Source of the DNA: Candidatus Aminicenantota bacterium
GTDB taxonomy: Bacteria; Acidobacteriota; Aminicenantia; UBA2199
Assembly (NCBI GenBank): GCA_030639705.1
Contig: DAOWKX010000148.1
Span: forward strand, 1-20,670
DNA length: 20,670 nucleotides
Direction of reading: 5' to 3'
Part shown: in pieces, positions 13,100 to 20,670 of the stretch
Layout of the letters: each line of letters begins with the position of its first letter
Numbering within the stretch: the stretch's first letter is position 1
The notes under the pieces: model-generated
What the model saw: only the letters and a program-made list of their open reading frames with translations
Databases searched by the model: none
What the model was told of the DNA's origin: nothing
Program-made: the position numbers and the translations under genes

Positions 13100-15328
13100 A
13101 TGGCCAAAAAATCAAAAAAGATTGATCTAACAATTCGTGGTATGACCTGTGCCAATTGTAGTCTTACTATCGAACGGTCTCTGAAAAAAAAGGTCCCGGG
13201 ATTATTATCAGCCAATGTAAACCTTGCTACCGAAACCGCGACAGTGGTTTATGATCCGAACCTGAGTGATTTAAAAACCATCTCCGATGTGGTGAAATGG
13301 GCAGGATACGAAGCTATTTTCCCCGAGGAGAAGAATAAAGAAGAGGCTGAACGGAAAAAGGAGATACAAAAAGAACGGAAAGCCTTCTGGGTGGGATTGG
13401 GTTTCACGCTGCCCCTGTTCATTCTCAGTATGGGCCGCGATGCGGGACTGTTTGGAAACTGGATTCAAGCCCCCTGGATTAATTCGCTTTTCTTGGCCCT
13501 GGCCACTCCGGTGCAATTCTACACAGGAAAAGGTTTCTACATCGGAGGATTCAAATCCATTCGATCCGGATCTGCCAACATGGATGTACTGGTAGCAATG
13601 GGATCATCAGTGGCCTACCTATACTCACTGGCAGTTATTCTAATCCCCTTGGTTAACCTGAATATAACCATCGGAAGTCATGTGTATTTTGAAACCTCTG
13701 CCATGATCATTACTCTGATTAAACTGGGCAAGATGCTGGAAGCAGCTGCCAAAGGCCGAACCTCAGCCGCAATCCGTAAACTTATGAATCTTTCTCCCAA
13801 AACCGCTCATGTTATTGATCAAGATGGCAACCAAAAGGACTTACCTGTTGATCAGGTGAAAAAAGGCGACATAATACTGGTTAAACCGGGTGAAGCTGTT
13901 CCGGTAGATGGGATTGTGATTACAGGAAACTCCTCTATAGATGAGAGTATGCTGACCGGAGAGTCCATTCCGGTGGACAAAAAGAAAGAGGATCAGGTAT
14001 TTGGTGCTACTCTCAATCAGCAGGGACTCTTAACAATAAAAGCTACCGGAGTTGGATCGGAAACCGCACTGGGCCAGATTATCCGCCTGGTCAAAGAAGC
14101 TCAGGGATCAAAAGCCCCCATACAACGAATAGCCGATAAAGTATCAGCAATATTTGTTCCAACTATTATAGCAATTGCAGCCATAACCTTTGGCCTGTGG
14201 TGGGGATTGGGGGGTGACTTTGTGACCGCTATGTTAAGGACCGTCGCAGTACTGGTGCTTGCCTGTCCCTGCGCTCTGGGTCTTGCCACTCCCACGGCGA
14301 TTATGGTAGGTACCGGCGTAGGAGCCAGGATGGGGATTTTATTTCGATCGGCTGACGCACTGGAAACAGCCCACAAGTTAGATACCATCATGTTTGATAA
14401 AACCGGTACCATTACCCAAGGCAAACCACAGCTCACCGACAGGATATCACTGGGGTCAGGTGATGAGTGGTTGAAGCTTGCTGCATCAGTAGAACAGGGA
14501 TCCGAACATCCCATCGCCCGCGCCATTGAAGATGGAATAAAAAAAATTGGAATCGCTCTGGATGAACCCATGGATTTTAAGGCTGTCTCAGGATTCGGGG
14601 TCCAGGCAAATATAAAAGGTAAAAGAGTGAGAATCGGAAAACCAGCATGGTTTGAGATGGATGAAATCGCAAAAAAAAAGGCAGAAGAGCTTGTTCTTCA
14701 AGGTAAAACCACAATGGGAGTGGAAGTGGATGGGAAAGTTGCCGGAATCCTGGCAGTTGCGGACAAAGAAAAGGAAACATCAAAATCAGCTGTAACAGAA
14801 CTCAAAAAACTTGGCCTGGAACCGGTAATGCTTACCGGAGATAACCAACAAACAGCAAAATCAGTGGCCTCCAGGGTCGGTATTCAAAAGGTAATCGCAG
14901 GGGTACTGCCTGATCAGAAGGAATCCCTGGTCCAAAAAGAACAGCAGAAACAAAAAGTGATTGCCATGGTAGGAGACGGCATTAATGATGCACCGGCCCT
15001 GGCAAGAGCAGATATCGGGATTGCCATTGGTTCAGGTACAGATATTGCCCTGGAAACCTCGGATATAACCCTGGTAAAAGGCGATCTCCGTGACGTAGCC
15101 CGAGCGATAAGACTGTCTAAAATTACCATGAATACCATCAAACAAAACCTGTTCTGGGCATTATTTTATAATGTGGCTCTGGTCCCTCTGGCAGCCGGTG
15201 TGTTTGCTGCAGTGGGAGTCTTGCCCAACTTCATTCTCCATCCGATGCTGGCAGCCGCAGCCATGGCAATTTCAAGCATATCAGTTGTTGTAAACAGCCT
15301 GAGGTTATCCGGGAAAAAAATTAAATAG
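13100..15328 (+). CDS. copA: Copper-exporting P1B-type ATPase
   Basis: A 742-residue pump that moves Cu(I) out of the cytoplasm. One N-terminal heavy-metal-associated domain holds GMTCANC (Cys17 and Cys20). The ion-binding CPC motif is at 389-391 (VLVLACPCALGLATPT). Phosphorylation occurs at Asp433 in DKTGT. The TGE motif (LTGES), the SEHPIA nucleotide-binding site, MLTGDN and GDGINDAP (about 625-632) are all intact. The CPC and the C-terminal NLFWALFYN with MAISSISVVVNSLRL match CopA (P1B-1) rather than zinc pumps. It starts 26 bp after argF, with no clear Shine-Dalgarno site, so it may be read from the argF transcript. Its stop lies 5 bp from the convergent gene. Confidence 0.93.
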   Translation: MAKKSKKIDLTIRGMTCANCSLTIERSLKKKVPGLLSANVNLATETATVVYDPNLSDLKTISDVVKWAGYEAIFPEEKNKEEAERKKEIQKERKAFWVGLGFTLPLFILSMGRDAGLFGNWIQAPWINSLFLALATPVQFYTGKGFYIGGFKSIRSGSANMDVLVAMGSSVAYLYSLAVILIPLVNLNITIGSHVYFETSAMIITLIKLGKMLEAAAKGRTSAAIRKLMNLSPKTAHVIDQDGNQKDLPVDQVKKGDIILVKPGEAVPVDGIVITGNSSIDESMLTGESIPVDKKKEDQVFGATLNQQGLLTIKATGVGSETALGQIIRLVKEAQGSKAPIQRIADKVSAIFVPTIIAIAAITFGLWWGLGGDFVTAMLRTVAVLVLACPCALGLATPTAIMVGTGVGARMGILFRSADALETAHKLDTIMFDKTGTITQGKPQLTDRISLGSGDEWLKLAASVEQGSEHPIARAIEDGIKKIGIALDEPMDFKAVSGFGVQANIKGKRVRIGKPAWFEMDEIAKKKAEELVLQGKTTMGVEVDGKVAGILAVADKEKETSKSAVTELKKLGLEPVMLTGDNQQTAKSVASRVGIQKVIAGVLPDQKESLVQKEQQKQKVIAMVGDGINDAPALARADIGIAIGSGTDIALETSDITLVKGDLRDVARAIRLSKITMNTIKQNLFWALFYNVALVPLAAGVFAAVGVLPNFILHPMLAAAAMAISSISVVVNSLRLSGKKIK

Positions 15329-15333
15329 TGAGC

Positions 15334-15915
15334 TTAACTTTTATCTTTTGTTGAATATGAAATTTTCTCAACTGCATCCAACAGATTTTCTGCAATGAAG
15401 TCAGGCTTCAGATTCTGTCGTTTTAACTCTTGACAGGCCATTTTCCCATTTCCGGTTAAAACCAGAACGGTCTGACAGCCCGCTTTTTTACCGGCTATAA
15501 TATCCCGAGAACTATCTCCTATCATGAACGACTTCTTCAGATTGATTTTAAAATCCTTTTCTGCCTGCAGGATCATTCCGGGAGCAGGTTTCCTACTATC
15601 ATGTTTTTTTCTAAAATTTTCGATTTTGGCATCTTCCAGATAGGGAGAATAATAAAATCTGTCAATGATGGCTCCCCGATATTTAAAATAGGCAGTAATT
15701 TCCCGATGAATACCCAATATCTGATCCTCGGAACAGATTCCCCTGGCAATAGAGGATTGATTGGTAATGACAATCACCCTGTACCGGTTTTCATTCAACT
15801 TTTTAATCGCTTCAACTGAAAAGGAAAATATCTCCACCTCTTTAAATCTACAAATATAGCCTCTGTCCTTAATCAAGGTCCCATCCCTATCCAGAAATAT
15901 GGCCTTATTAATCAT
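15334..15915 (-). CDS. gmhB: HAD-family phosphatase, GmhB type (heptose bisphosphate phosphatase)
   Basis: A 193-residue HAD hydrolase. Motif I FLDRDGTL holds the nucleophile and acid Asp residues; ITNQS is motif II; RKPAPGM holds the motif III Lys; MIGDSSRDIIAGKKAG is motif IV. The overall pattern matches GmhB, which removes the 7-phosphate of D-glycero-D-manno-heptose 1,7-bisphosphate during ADP-heptose synthesis, and waaF lies just upstream on the same strand (89-bp gap). Most GmhB enzymes have a Cys/His zinc loop before RKP (C-x-H-x(n)-C-x-C); here the same place reads YYSPYLEDAKIENFRKKHDS with no cysteine. It is therefore a zinc-free variant or a related sugar or histidinol phosphatase. 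Confidence 0.82.
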   Translation of the reverse strand: MINKAIFLDRDGTLIKDRGYICRFKEVEIFSFSVEAIKKLNENRYRVIVITNQSSIARGICSEDQILGIHREITAYFKYRGAIIDRFYYSPYLEDAKIENFRKKHDSRKPAPGMILQAEKDFKINLKKSFMIGDSSRDIIAGKKAGCQTVLVLTGNGKMACQELKRQNLKPDFIAENLLDAVEKISYSTKDKS

Positions 15916-16004
15916 ATCCCATCATTCCTCTGGAATAAAACAGATAATCTCAAGAGAATATCCCCTTTTATTCTCAATCCGGACTCCACAAAAATGATTC
16001 CATA

Positions 16005-17039
16005 TCAGTCAGAATCTCTCAATATTTTATTTGCTTCCTTAAATACTTCATCAACCTGAACAGCCTTCATACATCTGTGATCGGTCGGACAGGCCTTGTG
16101 CCGACAGGGTGAACAGTCAACAGGATGTAAGAATATTCGGGCGTCTGGATTGGAGGGAGCGGTTTTTTGGGGAACAGTGGGTCCAAAAATGCCAATCAAC
16201 GGAATCCTCAGGCTGGCTGCAATATGCATTAAACCTGAATCATTGCTGATAAAGAGCGAACAAAATGAGATTGCAGTCAGTGATTCTCTCAGGCTTAAAC
16301 GACCAGCAAGATTATGAACATTCTGTTGAAATTTAGCTCTGATCCGTGACACACGGTTGACTTCTTTCTCTGAACCAAAGAGTAAAACTTCACTAGCCGG
16401 AAATGCCTCCACCAGTCTCTCGATTAACCCTTCGAACCTTTCCGGCAGCCATTCCTTGGAACTCCCATATGCTGCTGAGGGTGATATCCCGATAATTCTC
16501 TTCTTAAGCTCAATTCCATAATCATTCAAGAGACTTTCAACACTTTTTTTTTCCTGTTCATCAATGGGTAAATCATCAGAGAACATATTCCTGTTTAATT
16601 GCTTGTTGTTTGCATGTTTCTTTACAAAATACTCGATAAGGTCCAGGTAGAAAAACCGATGATGATCGTGATTACCTGGAAATTCAAGCTTTTCGTGAAG
16701 TAAAAATCCCCTTAACTCATTTTTATAACCCACTAATTTTTTTACCTTTGACATTCTAAACAACAGCGCAGAGCGAAACGAATTGGGAAAAAGGATTCCC
16801 ACATCAAAATGAAAAGGCCTTAACTTTTTAGCATCGGAAATCAGACTCTTGATATCATTATAGTCCGATATGGGAATAAGTTTATCGATCTCTTTGATAT
16901 TCTTAAAAATATCCTGGAGGTGAGCTTTAGTAACCAGGTAAAGCATTGACTCTGAAAAATAATATTTCAGAGCTCTTATGGCAGGTATTGCCATGACACA
17001 ATCGCCGATCCAATTTGGCGATCGCACAGTAATATTCAT
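16005..17039 (-). CDS. waaF: Lipopolysaccharide heptosyltransferase II (GT9)
   Basis: WaaF adds the second heptose to the LPS inner core from ADP-heptose. The 344-residue GT-B protein starts MNITVRSPNWIGDCVMAIPA, the classic R-x-P-N-W-I-G-D-x-V/A-M-A-x-P. The donor domain has GISPSAAYGSSKEWLPERFE, LLFGSEKE, NLAGRLSLRE and FISNDSGLMHIAASLRIPLI (about residue 265). FGPT is followed by the C-x-P-C ... CP-x-x-H-x-C-M pattern (CSPCRHKACPTDHRCM) typical of WaaF. This gives direct support for an LPS outer membrane. No good Shine-Dalgarno site precedes the ATG. rpoZ lies 37 bp upstream, so cotranscription is likely. Confidence 0.92.
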   Translation of the reverse strand: MNITVRSPNWIGDCVMAIPAIRALKYYFSESMLYLVTKAHLQDIFKNIKEIDKLIPISDYNDIKSLISDAKKLRPFHFDVGILFPNSFRSALLFRMSKVKKLVGYKNELRGFLLHEKLEFPGNHDHHRFFYLDLIEYFVKKHANNKQLNRNMFSDDLPIDEQEKKSVESLLNDYGIELKKRIIGISPSAAYGSSKEWLPERFEGLIERLVEAFPASEVLLFGSEKEVNRVSRIRAKFQQNVHNLAGRLSLRESLTAISFCSLFISNDSGLMHIAASLRIPLIGIFGPTVPQKTAPSNPDARIFLHPVDCSPCRHKACPTDHRCMKAVQVDEVFKEANKILRDSD

Positions 17040-17076
17040 GCAAATTCATTTCAACCTGAAACTCATGAGGCACAAT

Positions 17077-17430
17077 TCAGTCAGGTTGATTTTCCTGAAT
17101 CTGGGCAGCCACTTCAACATCACCATCATCTTCTGTGCCGGTATCATTACTATTTAATTTTTTTTTTGTTTTGGCTTTAGAGAGGGTTTCTTCTTTAATT
17201 TTATCCTGCTCATTGACCACCTCATCCTCAGTTTCAATACCCTCACCATCTTTACTTAATATTATTTCAAAATCTATTTTTCCCTGGTTGATTTCTTCCA
17301 GGGCCACAGTCAATGGATTCTCCGCATTCATTTCGATCTTTTTCTTCGCACCATGCAGTAACTGTTTGGCCCTTTTTGAAGCAAGGATAACCAGTCTGAA
17401 TTTACTATCTATGAATTCATGGTCCTCCAA
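17077..17430 (-). CDS. rpoZ: RNA polymerase omega subunit, TTG start, acidic tail
   Basis: Omega helps assemble RNA polymerase by chaperoning beta-prime. Residues 1-57 give the family core: DSKFRLVILASKRAKQLLHG followed by NPLTVALEEINQGKIDFE. At 117 residues it is longer than most; the extra C-terminal half is mainly Glu, Asp, Lys and Asn and looks disordered. The first codon is TTG at 17430-17428, with GGAGG five bases upstream; no in-frame ATG fits. It has its own promoter at 17537-17564 and is followed by waaF and gmhB. Confidence 0.9.
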   Translation of the reverse strand: MEDHEFIDSKFRLVILASKRAKQLLHGAKKKIEMNAENPLTVALEEINQGKIDFEIILSKDGEGIETEDEVVNEQDKIKEETLSKAKTKKKLNSNDTGTEDDGDVEVAAQIQENQPD

Positions 17431-17536
17431 CTTTTCCTCCTTTCGCTTCGTTTCTAATTTTTCAACTTAGCAAATCTTTCTAAGATATTCAACTCAACAT
17501 ATAGAACTGCTGAAACCATACTCAAGTGAAAATTAA

Positions 17537-17564
17537 ATTATAACAAAAATCAATACATAGTCAA
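17537..17564 (-). promoter_or_regulatory. rpoZ promoter
   Basis: On the minus strand TTGACT (17564-17559), a 16-bp spacer and a consensus TATAAT (17542-17537) form a strong sigma-70-type promoter, giving a leader of about 100 nt. The leader includes a small hairpin CTTAG/CTAAG. Confidence 0.7.
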
Positions 17565-17580
17565 GTCGGAATTCGACTTG
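17562..17580. promoter_or_regulatory. Inverted repeat overlapping the rpoZ -35
   Basis: CAAGTCGGAATTCGACTTG has perfect 7-bp arms around GAATT and overlaps the -35 hexamer. It could be an operator, or a hairpin at the end of the upstream transcript; no T-tract supports intrinsic termination. Confidence 0.5.
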
Positions 17581-17619
17581 TTGAATCATCACCGGGAAAC
17601 AATTGCCCATCCTTTGATT

Positions 17620-18090
17620 TCACCAGTCTTTATAATATGTGCTATCCAGGGCTCTTTGCTCTGATTTGGTAAAAACATCCCACACATTTTCACCCCCCCA
17701 TCGCCTTGAATCGGGTTTATCCTGATAAGATCTCAATCCCCAATCGGTTGAGCTGGTCATAGGATCAATCGGAATTCGTCTCAAGAATTTCTTTATTTTT
17801 AAATTATTTTTCTTATCCCGGTATTCGATTCCTTTGACTAACTCTTCTAATTTTTCTGGAAGCTGGTATCTGTCCTCATCCAGATTTATCTTGTTTTCCT
17901 CAATAAATTTTTTATAGTCATCAATAGCAATCCGGATCGTTCTCAAACTCCTTCGTAAATTAATTTCCTTCCCTCTTTTTATGGTGGTTTCAACCATTGG
18001 AACTGCCACAACTGCCAGCAGGGAAATAATGATGACAACAATGATTAACTCAACCAAAGTAAAACCAGTATTGCCCTTTTGACAGATCAT
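17620..18090 (-). CDS. Type II secretion GspG-like pseudopilin
   Basis: A 156-residue protein with a class III signal: a short basic leader ending TG, then FTLVELIIVVIIISLLAVVA. Cleavage and N-methylation would occur between Gly9 and Phe10, with the conserved Glu at +5. Residues about 115-150 (FLRRIPIDPMTSSTDWGLRS, then RRWGGENVWDVFTKS) match the GspG C-terminus, where the usual motif is Y-L-x-x-x-P-x-D-P-x-T-x-x-W-G. GspG forms the main shaft of the type II secretion pseudopilus. Here it stands alone, overlapping the pnp stop by 4 bp (ATGA), without gspC-F or gspH-K in view, so it may be a minor pilin-like subunit. No strong Shine-Dalgarno site; translational coupling to pnp is likely. Confidence 0.85.
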   Translation of the reverse strand: MICQKGNTGFTLVELIIVVIIISLLAVVAVPMVETTIKRGKEINLRRSLRTIRIAIDDYKKFIEENKINLDEDRYQLPEKLEELVKGIEYRDKKNNLKIKKFLRRIPIDPMTSSTDWGLRSYQDKPDSRRWGGENVWDVFTKSEQRALDSTYYKDW

Positions 18091-20171
18091 CTATCTTGAG
18101 GGAACTCCTTTGGCTCGACCGCCTTCTTACTTAATTTGACCCGGTTATCGCGATCAATATTAATAACTTTAACATCAACAGATTGTCCAATGCTGAAATT
18201 CTCATCTTTTATGTTCTTGATTCGCTGATGTGAAATTTCTGAAATATGGACCAATCCAACTGCTCCGTTTAAAATTTCAACAAATATCCCATAATCTTCA
18301 ATCCTGGAAATTTTGCCTGTATACACTTCTCCAATTTCAACCGAAGCCGTAAGTTCATTGATTCTTTTTATCACCTCTTCTGCCACCTCTCTGTCGGGAG
18401 CAGCAATGGTTACCTTACCATCATCCTCGGTGTTAATTTTTACATTGTAAGTGGAGATAAGATCCTTGATGGTTTTGCCTCCCGGACCGATTAAATCCCT
18501 AATCTTATCGGTCTTGATGTTAATGCTGAGAATGACCGGAGCATATTTGGATAATTTTTCCGACGGAGTGGAAATGGAACGATTCATTCTATCCAGAATA
18601 TAGAGCCTGGCTTTTTTTGCCCGTTCAAGAGCTTCGTCTATGATTGCATCACTTAGGCCAGCTATTTTAATATCCATTTGCATGGCAGTGATGCCCTTTT
18701 CAGTGCCAGACACTTTAAAATCCATATCTCCAAAGTGATCCTCAAACCCGGCAATATCAGTCAATATAACAAAATCATCACCCTCTTTAACCAAACCCAT
18801 GGCAACTCCTGCCACATGAGACTTTATGGGAACTCCGGCCTCCATCAGTGCCAGACTTCCGCTACAAACAGTTGCCATAGATGAAGAGCCATTGGATTCC
18901 AGTATGTCTGATACAATACGGATGGTATAGGGGAATTCCTCTTCATTAGGAATCACATTAGTCAAAGATTTTTCTGCCAGATTTCCGTGTCCGATCTCTC
19001 GTCTGCCGGCTCCCCGGAGGAAACTCACTTCGCCAACTGAAAACGGAGGGAAATTATAATGGAGCATGAACTTTTTTTTTGCATTCTCCGTAGTCAGGTC
19101 ATCGAGTCTCTGAGCATCTTCCTCAGAACCAAGGGTTACTGTTGCCAGAGACTGAGTTTCTCCCCTGCTGAATACCGCAGAACCGTGAGCCCGGGGAAGG
19201 ACACCCAATTCGATATTGATATCACGAATGTCATCAAAACCTCGGTCATCTGTTCTCCTTTTCTCGGATAATAAAATTCTTCTGAAAATATCATACTCCA
19301 GTTTATAGAGGGCTTTCTTGTACAGGGGAATTTCTTCTTCCTGAACATCTTTAAGTATATCCTCATAAATTGATTTTATTTTTTGATTTCGATCATCTCC
19401 TGAAATGAGAAATATGGCATTTCTCAAATCTGATTCCAGATTTGACTTCAACTGTTCATAGACCCTTTTGAATTCAGCAGGTTCCTCCACCTGAATCTTA
19501 TCATTATTGATTAAAGACTGCTGCGCCCGACAGATATTGGCAATAATTTCCTTGGCAAGCCCGAGCCCTTCTTTAAAGACTTCTTCACTGAATTCTTTTC
19601 CTGTGGCTTCCAACATCACAATATCTTTTTCACTACCTGCTGCCTGAATGATTAGGTCCAGTTCCTTTAGCTCCTTCTGGCCCGGATTTATTTTGAAATT
19701 CCCTTCTTTCCAGCCGATTTTAACTGCACCCAGCGGAGTCGTAAAGGGAATGGTCGAAGAAAGCAGTGCTGCAGATGCACCAATAATGCCCAGAGAATCA
19801 TAATCAACACTGAAATCAGCAGACAACAACAATCCGATAACCTGGGTATCATTGTAAAAGTTTTCCGGGAAAAGAGGTCTTATGGGCCTATCAATCAACC
19901 GGGAAAGTAAAATCTCCCTCTCCGATGGTTTTCCTTCCCTTTTAAAAAATCCTCCGGGAATCTTACCGGCGGCATAGGTATTGACTCTGAAATCAACAAT
20001 TAATGGGAAAAAATCCTGATCTTCTTTGGGCTCCTCTTTCATATTGGCCGTTACCAAGACAATATTATCTTTATAAGTAACCACAACCGAACCATTTGAT
20101 TTTTTGGCCCATCGATGGGTTTCAACTTTGATTGTGGTATCTCCAATTTCAATCTCAATGGTTTTTTGCAT
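18087..20171 (-). CDS. pnp: Polyribonucleotide nucleotidyltransferase (PNPase)
   Basis: PNPase degrades RNA 3' to 5' using phosphate and can add tails in reverse. The 694-residue protein has two RNase PH domains: the first with LLSRLIDRPIRPLFPENFY, the second (about residues 310-540) with RAHGSAVFSRGETQSLATVT, HYNFPPFSVGE and the catalytic GDMDFKVSGT. A KH domain (LIGPGGKTIKDLI, about 555-615) and an S1 domain (GEVYTGKISRIEDYGIFVEI, about 620-690) follow. Length is normal. GGAG precedes the ATG by about 7 bases. rpsO lies upstream as in many bacteria, with a 172-bp gap holding a hairpin. Confidence 0.96.
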   Translation of the reverse strand: MQKTIEIEIGDTTIKVETHRWAKKSNGSVVVTYKDNIVLVTANMKEEPKEDQDFFPLIVDFRVNTYAAGKIPGGFFKREGKPSEREILLSRLIDRPIRPLFPENFYNDTQVIGLLLSADFSVDYDSLGIIGASAALLSSTIPFTTPLGAVKIGWKEGNFKINPGQKELKELDLIIQAAGSEKDIVMLEATGKEFSEEVFKEGLGLAKEIIANICRAQQSLINNDKIQVEEPAEFKRVYEQLKSNLESDLRNAIFLISGDDRNQKIKSIYEDILKDVQEEEIPLYKKALYKLEYDIFRRILLSEKRRTDDRGFDDIRDINIELGVLPRAHGSAVFSRGETQSLATVTLGSEEDAQRLDDLTTENAKKKFMLHYNFPPFSVGEVSFLRGAGRREIGHGNLAEKSLTNVIPNEEEFPYTIRIVSDILESNGSSSMATVCSGSLALMEAGVPIKSHVAGVAMGLVKEGDDFVILTDIAGFEDHFGDMDFKVSGTEKGITAMQMDIKIAGLSDAIIDEALERAKKARLYILDRMNRSISTPSEKLSKYAPVILSINIKTDKIRDLIGPGGKTIKDLISTYNVKINTEDDGKVTIAAPDREVAEEVIKRINELTASVEIGEVYTGKISRIEDYGIFVEILNGAVGLVHISEISHQRIKNIKDENFSIGQSVDVKVINIDRDNRVKLSKKAVEPKEFPQDR

Positions 20172-20262
20172 TCAACTCTCCTTTTTTAATAAAAAAATAG
20201 TATTTTGCGACAGCTAATCATTCTATATCATTCAAAATATCTATCCAAACTGAGGACATATT

Positions 20263-20285
20263 CCCATCAAAACCGTGTTGACGGG
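20263..20285 (-). promoter_or_regulatory. Hairpin in the rpsO-pnp intergenic region
   Basis: On the minus-strand RNA, CCCGUCAA pairs with UUGAUGGG (8 bp with one G-U) around a 7-nt loop. No U-tract follows. In Escherichia coli the same gap holds a terminator and an RNase III stem that controls pnp; this may be the equivalent processing or attenuation site. A 10-bp palindrome CATTGCAATG lies between it and rpsO. Confidence 0.45.
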
Positions 20286-20343
20286 GGAAAACAAATGGAA
20301 ATAACAGTCATTGCAATGCAAGAATAGGGTATTCGGAATACAT

Positions 20344-20613
20344 TTATTTTCTTAAATTGAGTTCCTTTAATATTTTTAAATATGCATCGTAATCGGTTTT
20401 TCTGATATATTTTAAAAGTTGTCTTCTCTTTGAGACCATTCCCAATAATCCTTTCCTAGAATGGTGATCTTTTTTATGGGTTTTAAAATGGTCGGTTAAA
20501 TTTTTTATCCGGGTTGTTAAAATCGAAATCTGTACTTCCGGAGACCCGGTATCCTTATGATTCCGTTGAAAGCTTGATATTTGCTTCTGTTTCTGCTCAC
20601 TGGTAATACTCAA
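20344..20613 (-). CDS. rpsO: Ribosomal protein S15, TTG start
   Basis: S15 binds 16S rRNA and is a primary assembly protein of the small-subunit platform. The 89-residue protein has the full family pattern: DTGSPEVQISILTTRIKNLT, then DHFKTHKKDHHSRKGLLGMV and SKRRQLLKYIRKTDYDAYLK. The initiation codon is TTG at 20613-20611, with GGAGG five bases upstream; the next residues, SITSEQKQK, fit the normal S15 N-terminus. S15 often represses its own mRNA, and a weak start codon may help that, but no operator fold was identified in the short upstream stretch visible. Confidence 0.95.
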   Translation of the reverse strand: MSITSEQKQKQISSFQRNHKDTGSPEVQISILTTRIKNLTDHFKTHKKDHHSRKGLLGMVSKRRQLLKYIRKTDYDAYLKILKELNLRK

Positions 20614-20670
20614 AATATCCTCCTCTATGTTTGAGATAGGTATTATTTTATCAGAATTCAGAGAATTTGT

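Noticed and set aside
14101..14571. 156-codon minus-strand frame inside copA
   Set aside because: It is the antisense shadow of the conserved CPC and DKTGT region of copA.
15941..15975. Hairpin GAGAATA/TATTCTC between waaF and gmhB as a terminator
   Set aside because: The stem is short and A/T-rich and no T-run follows on the minus strand; it may be chance.
1..20670. CRISPR arrays, tRNA or rRNA genes, toxin-antitoxin or phage-defence cassettes
   Set aside because: No regularly spaced repeats, no recognisable RNA genes and no defence-type proteins were found on either strand.

Overview
The window looks like a chromosomal segment of an AT-rich, Gram-negative (diderm) bacterium. LPS heptose genes (waaF, a gmhB-type phosphatase), a type II secretion-like pseudopilin, tandem exported DUF3857/transglutaminase proteins and an exported 6-bladed beta-propeller protein occur together. 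That mix resembles Candidatus Aminicenantota or related Acidobacteriota-like lineages; the taxonomic placement is an inference, not something the sequence proves.

Layout. Positions 1-279 hold the N-terminus of an exported protein running off the left edge (minus strand). Positions 280-1068 carry no convincing gene but contain short palindromic repeats and a MITE-like element. Next comes a membrane-bound LuxR-type regulator (minus), divergent from a small-multidrug-export family membrane protein and a GT4 glycosyltransferase (plus). A 42-bp near-perfect palindrome lies between the two divergent promoters. Positions 3992-5290 are a mosaic: the 3' end of an elongation factor P gene (minus) abuts the 3' end of a ybjQ-like gene (plus), followed by a lipoprotein gene with its own promoter, then a second copy of the MITE-like sequence fused to a truncated ybjQ-like gene.

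Positions 5293-9118 hold two overlapping paralogous exported transglutaminase-fold proteins; the second appears to have lost the His and Asp of the catalytic triad. Convergent to them is a minus-strand run: beta-propeller protein, queC, queD, queE (queuosine/7-deazaguanine precursor synthesis). queC is split by one extra base in a 10-base homopolymer. Divergent from that run are argF (ornithine carbamoyltransferase) and copA (copper P1B-ATPase).

The right end is all minus strand: rpsO, pnp and a GspG-like pseudopilin, then rpoZ from its own promoter, waaF and gmhB. These are core functions: translation, RNA decay, transcription and LPS inner-core synthesis. rpsO and rpoZ both appear to start at TTG behind strong Shine-Dalgarno sites.

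I did not find a clearly new multi-gene system. The most unusual signals are the mosaic of housekeeping-gene fragments joined to a repeat element, the 42-bp palindrome, the split queC and the paralog pair with an altered active site.
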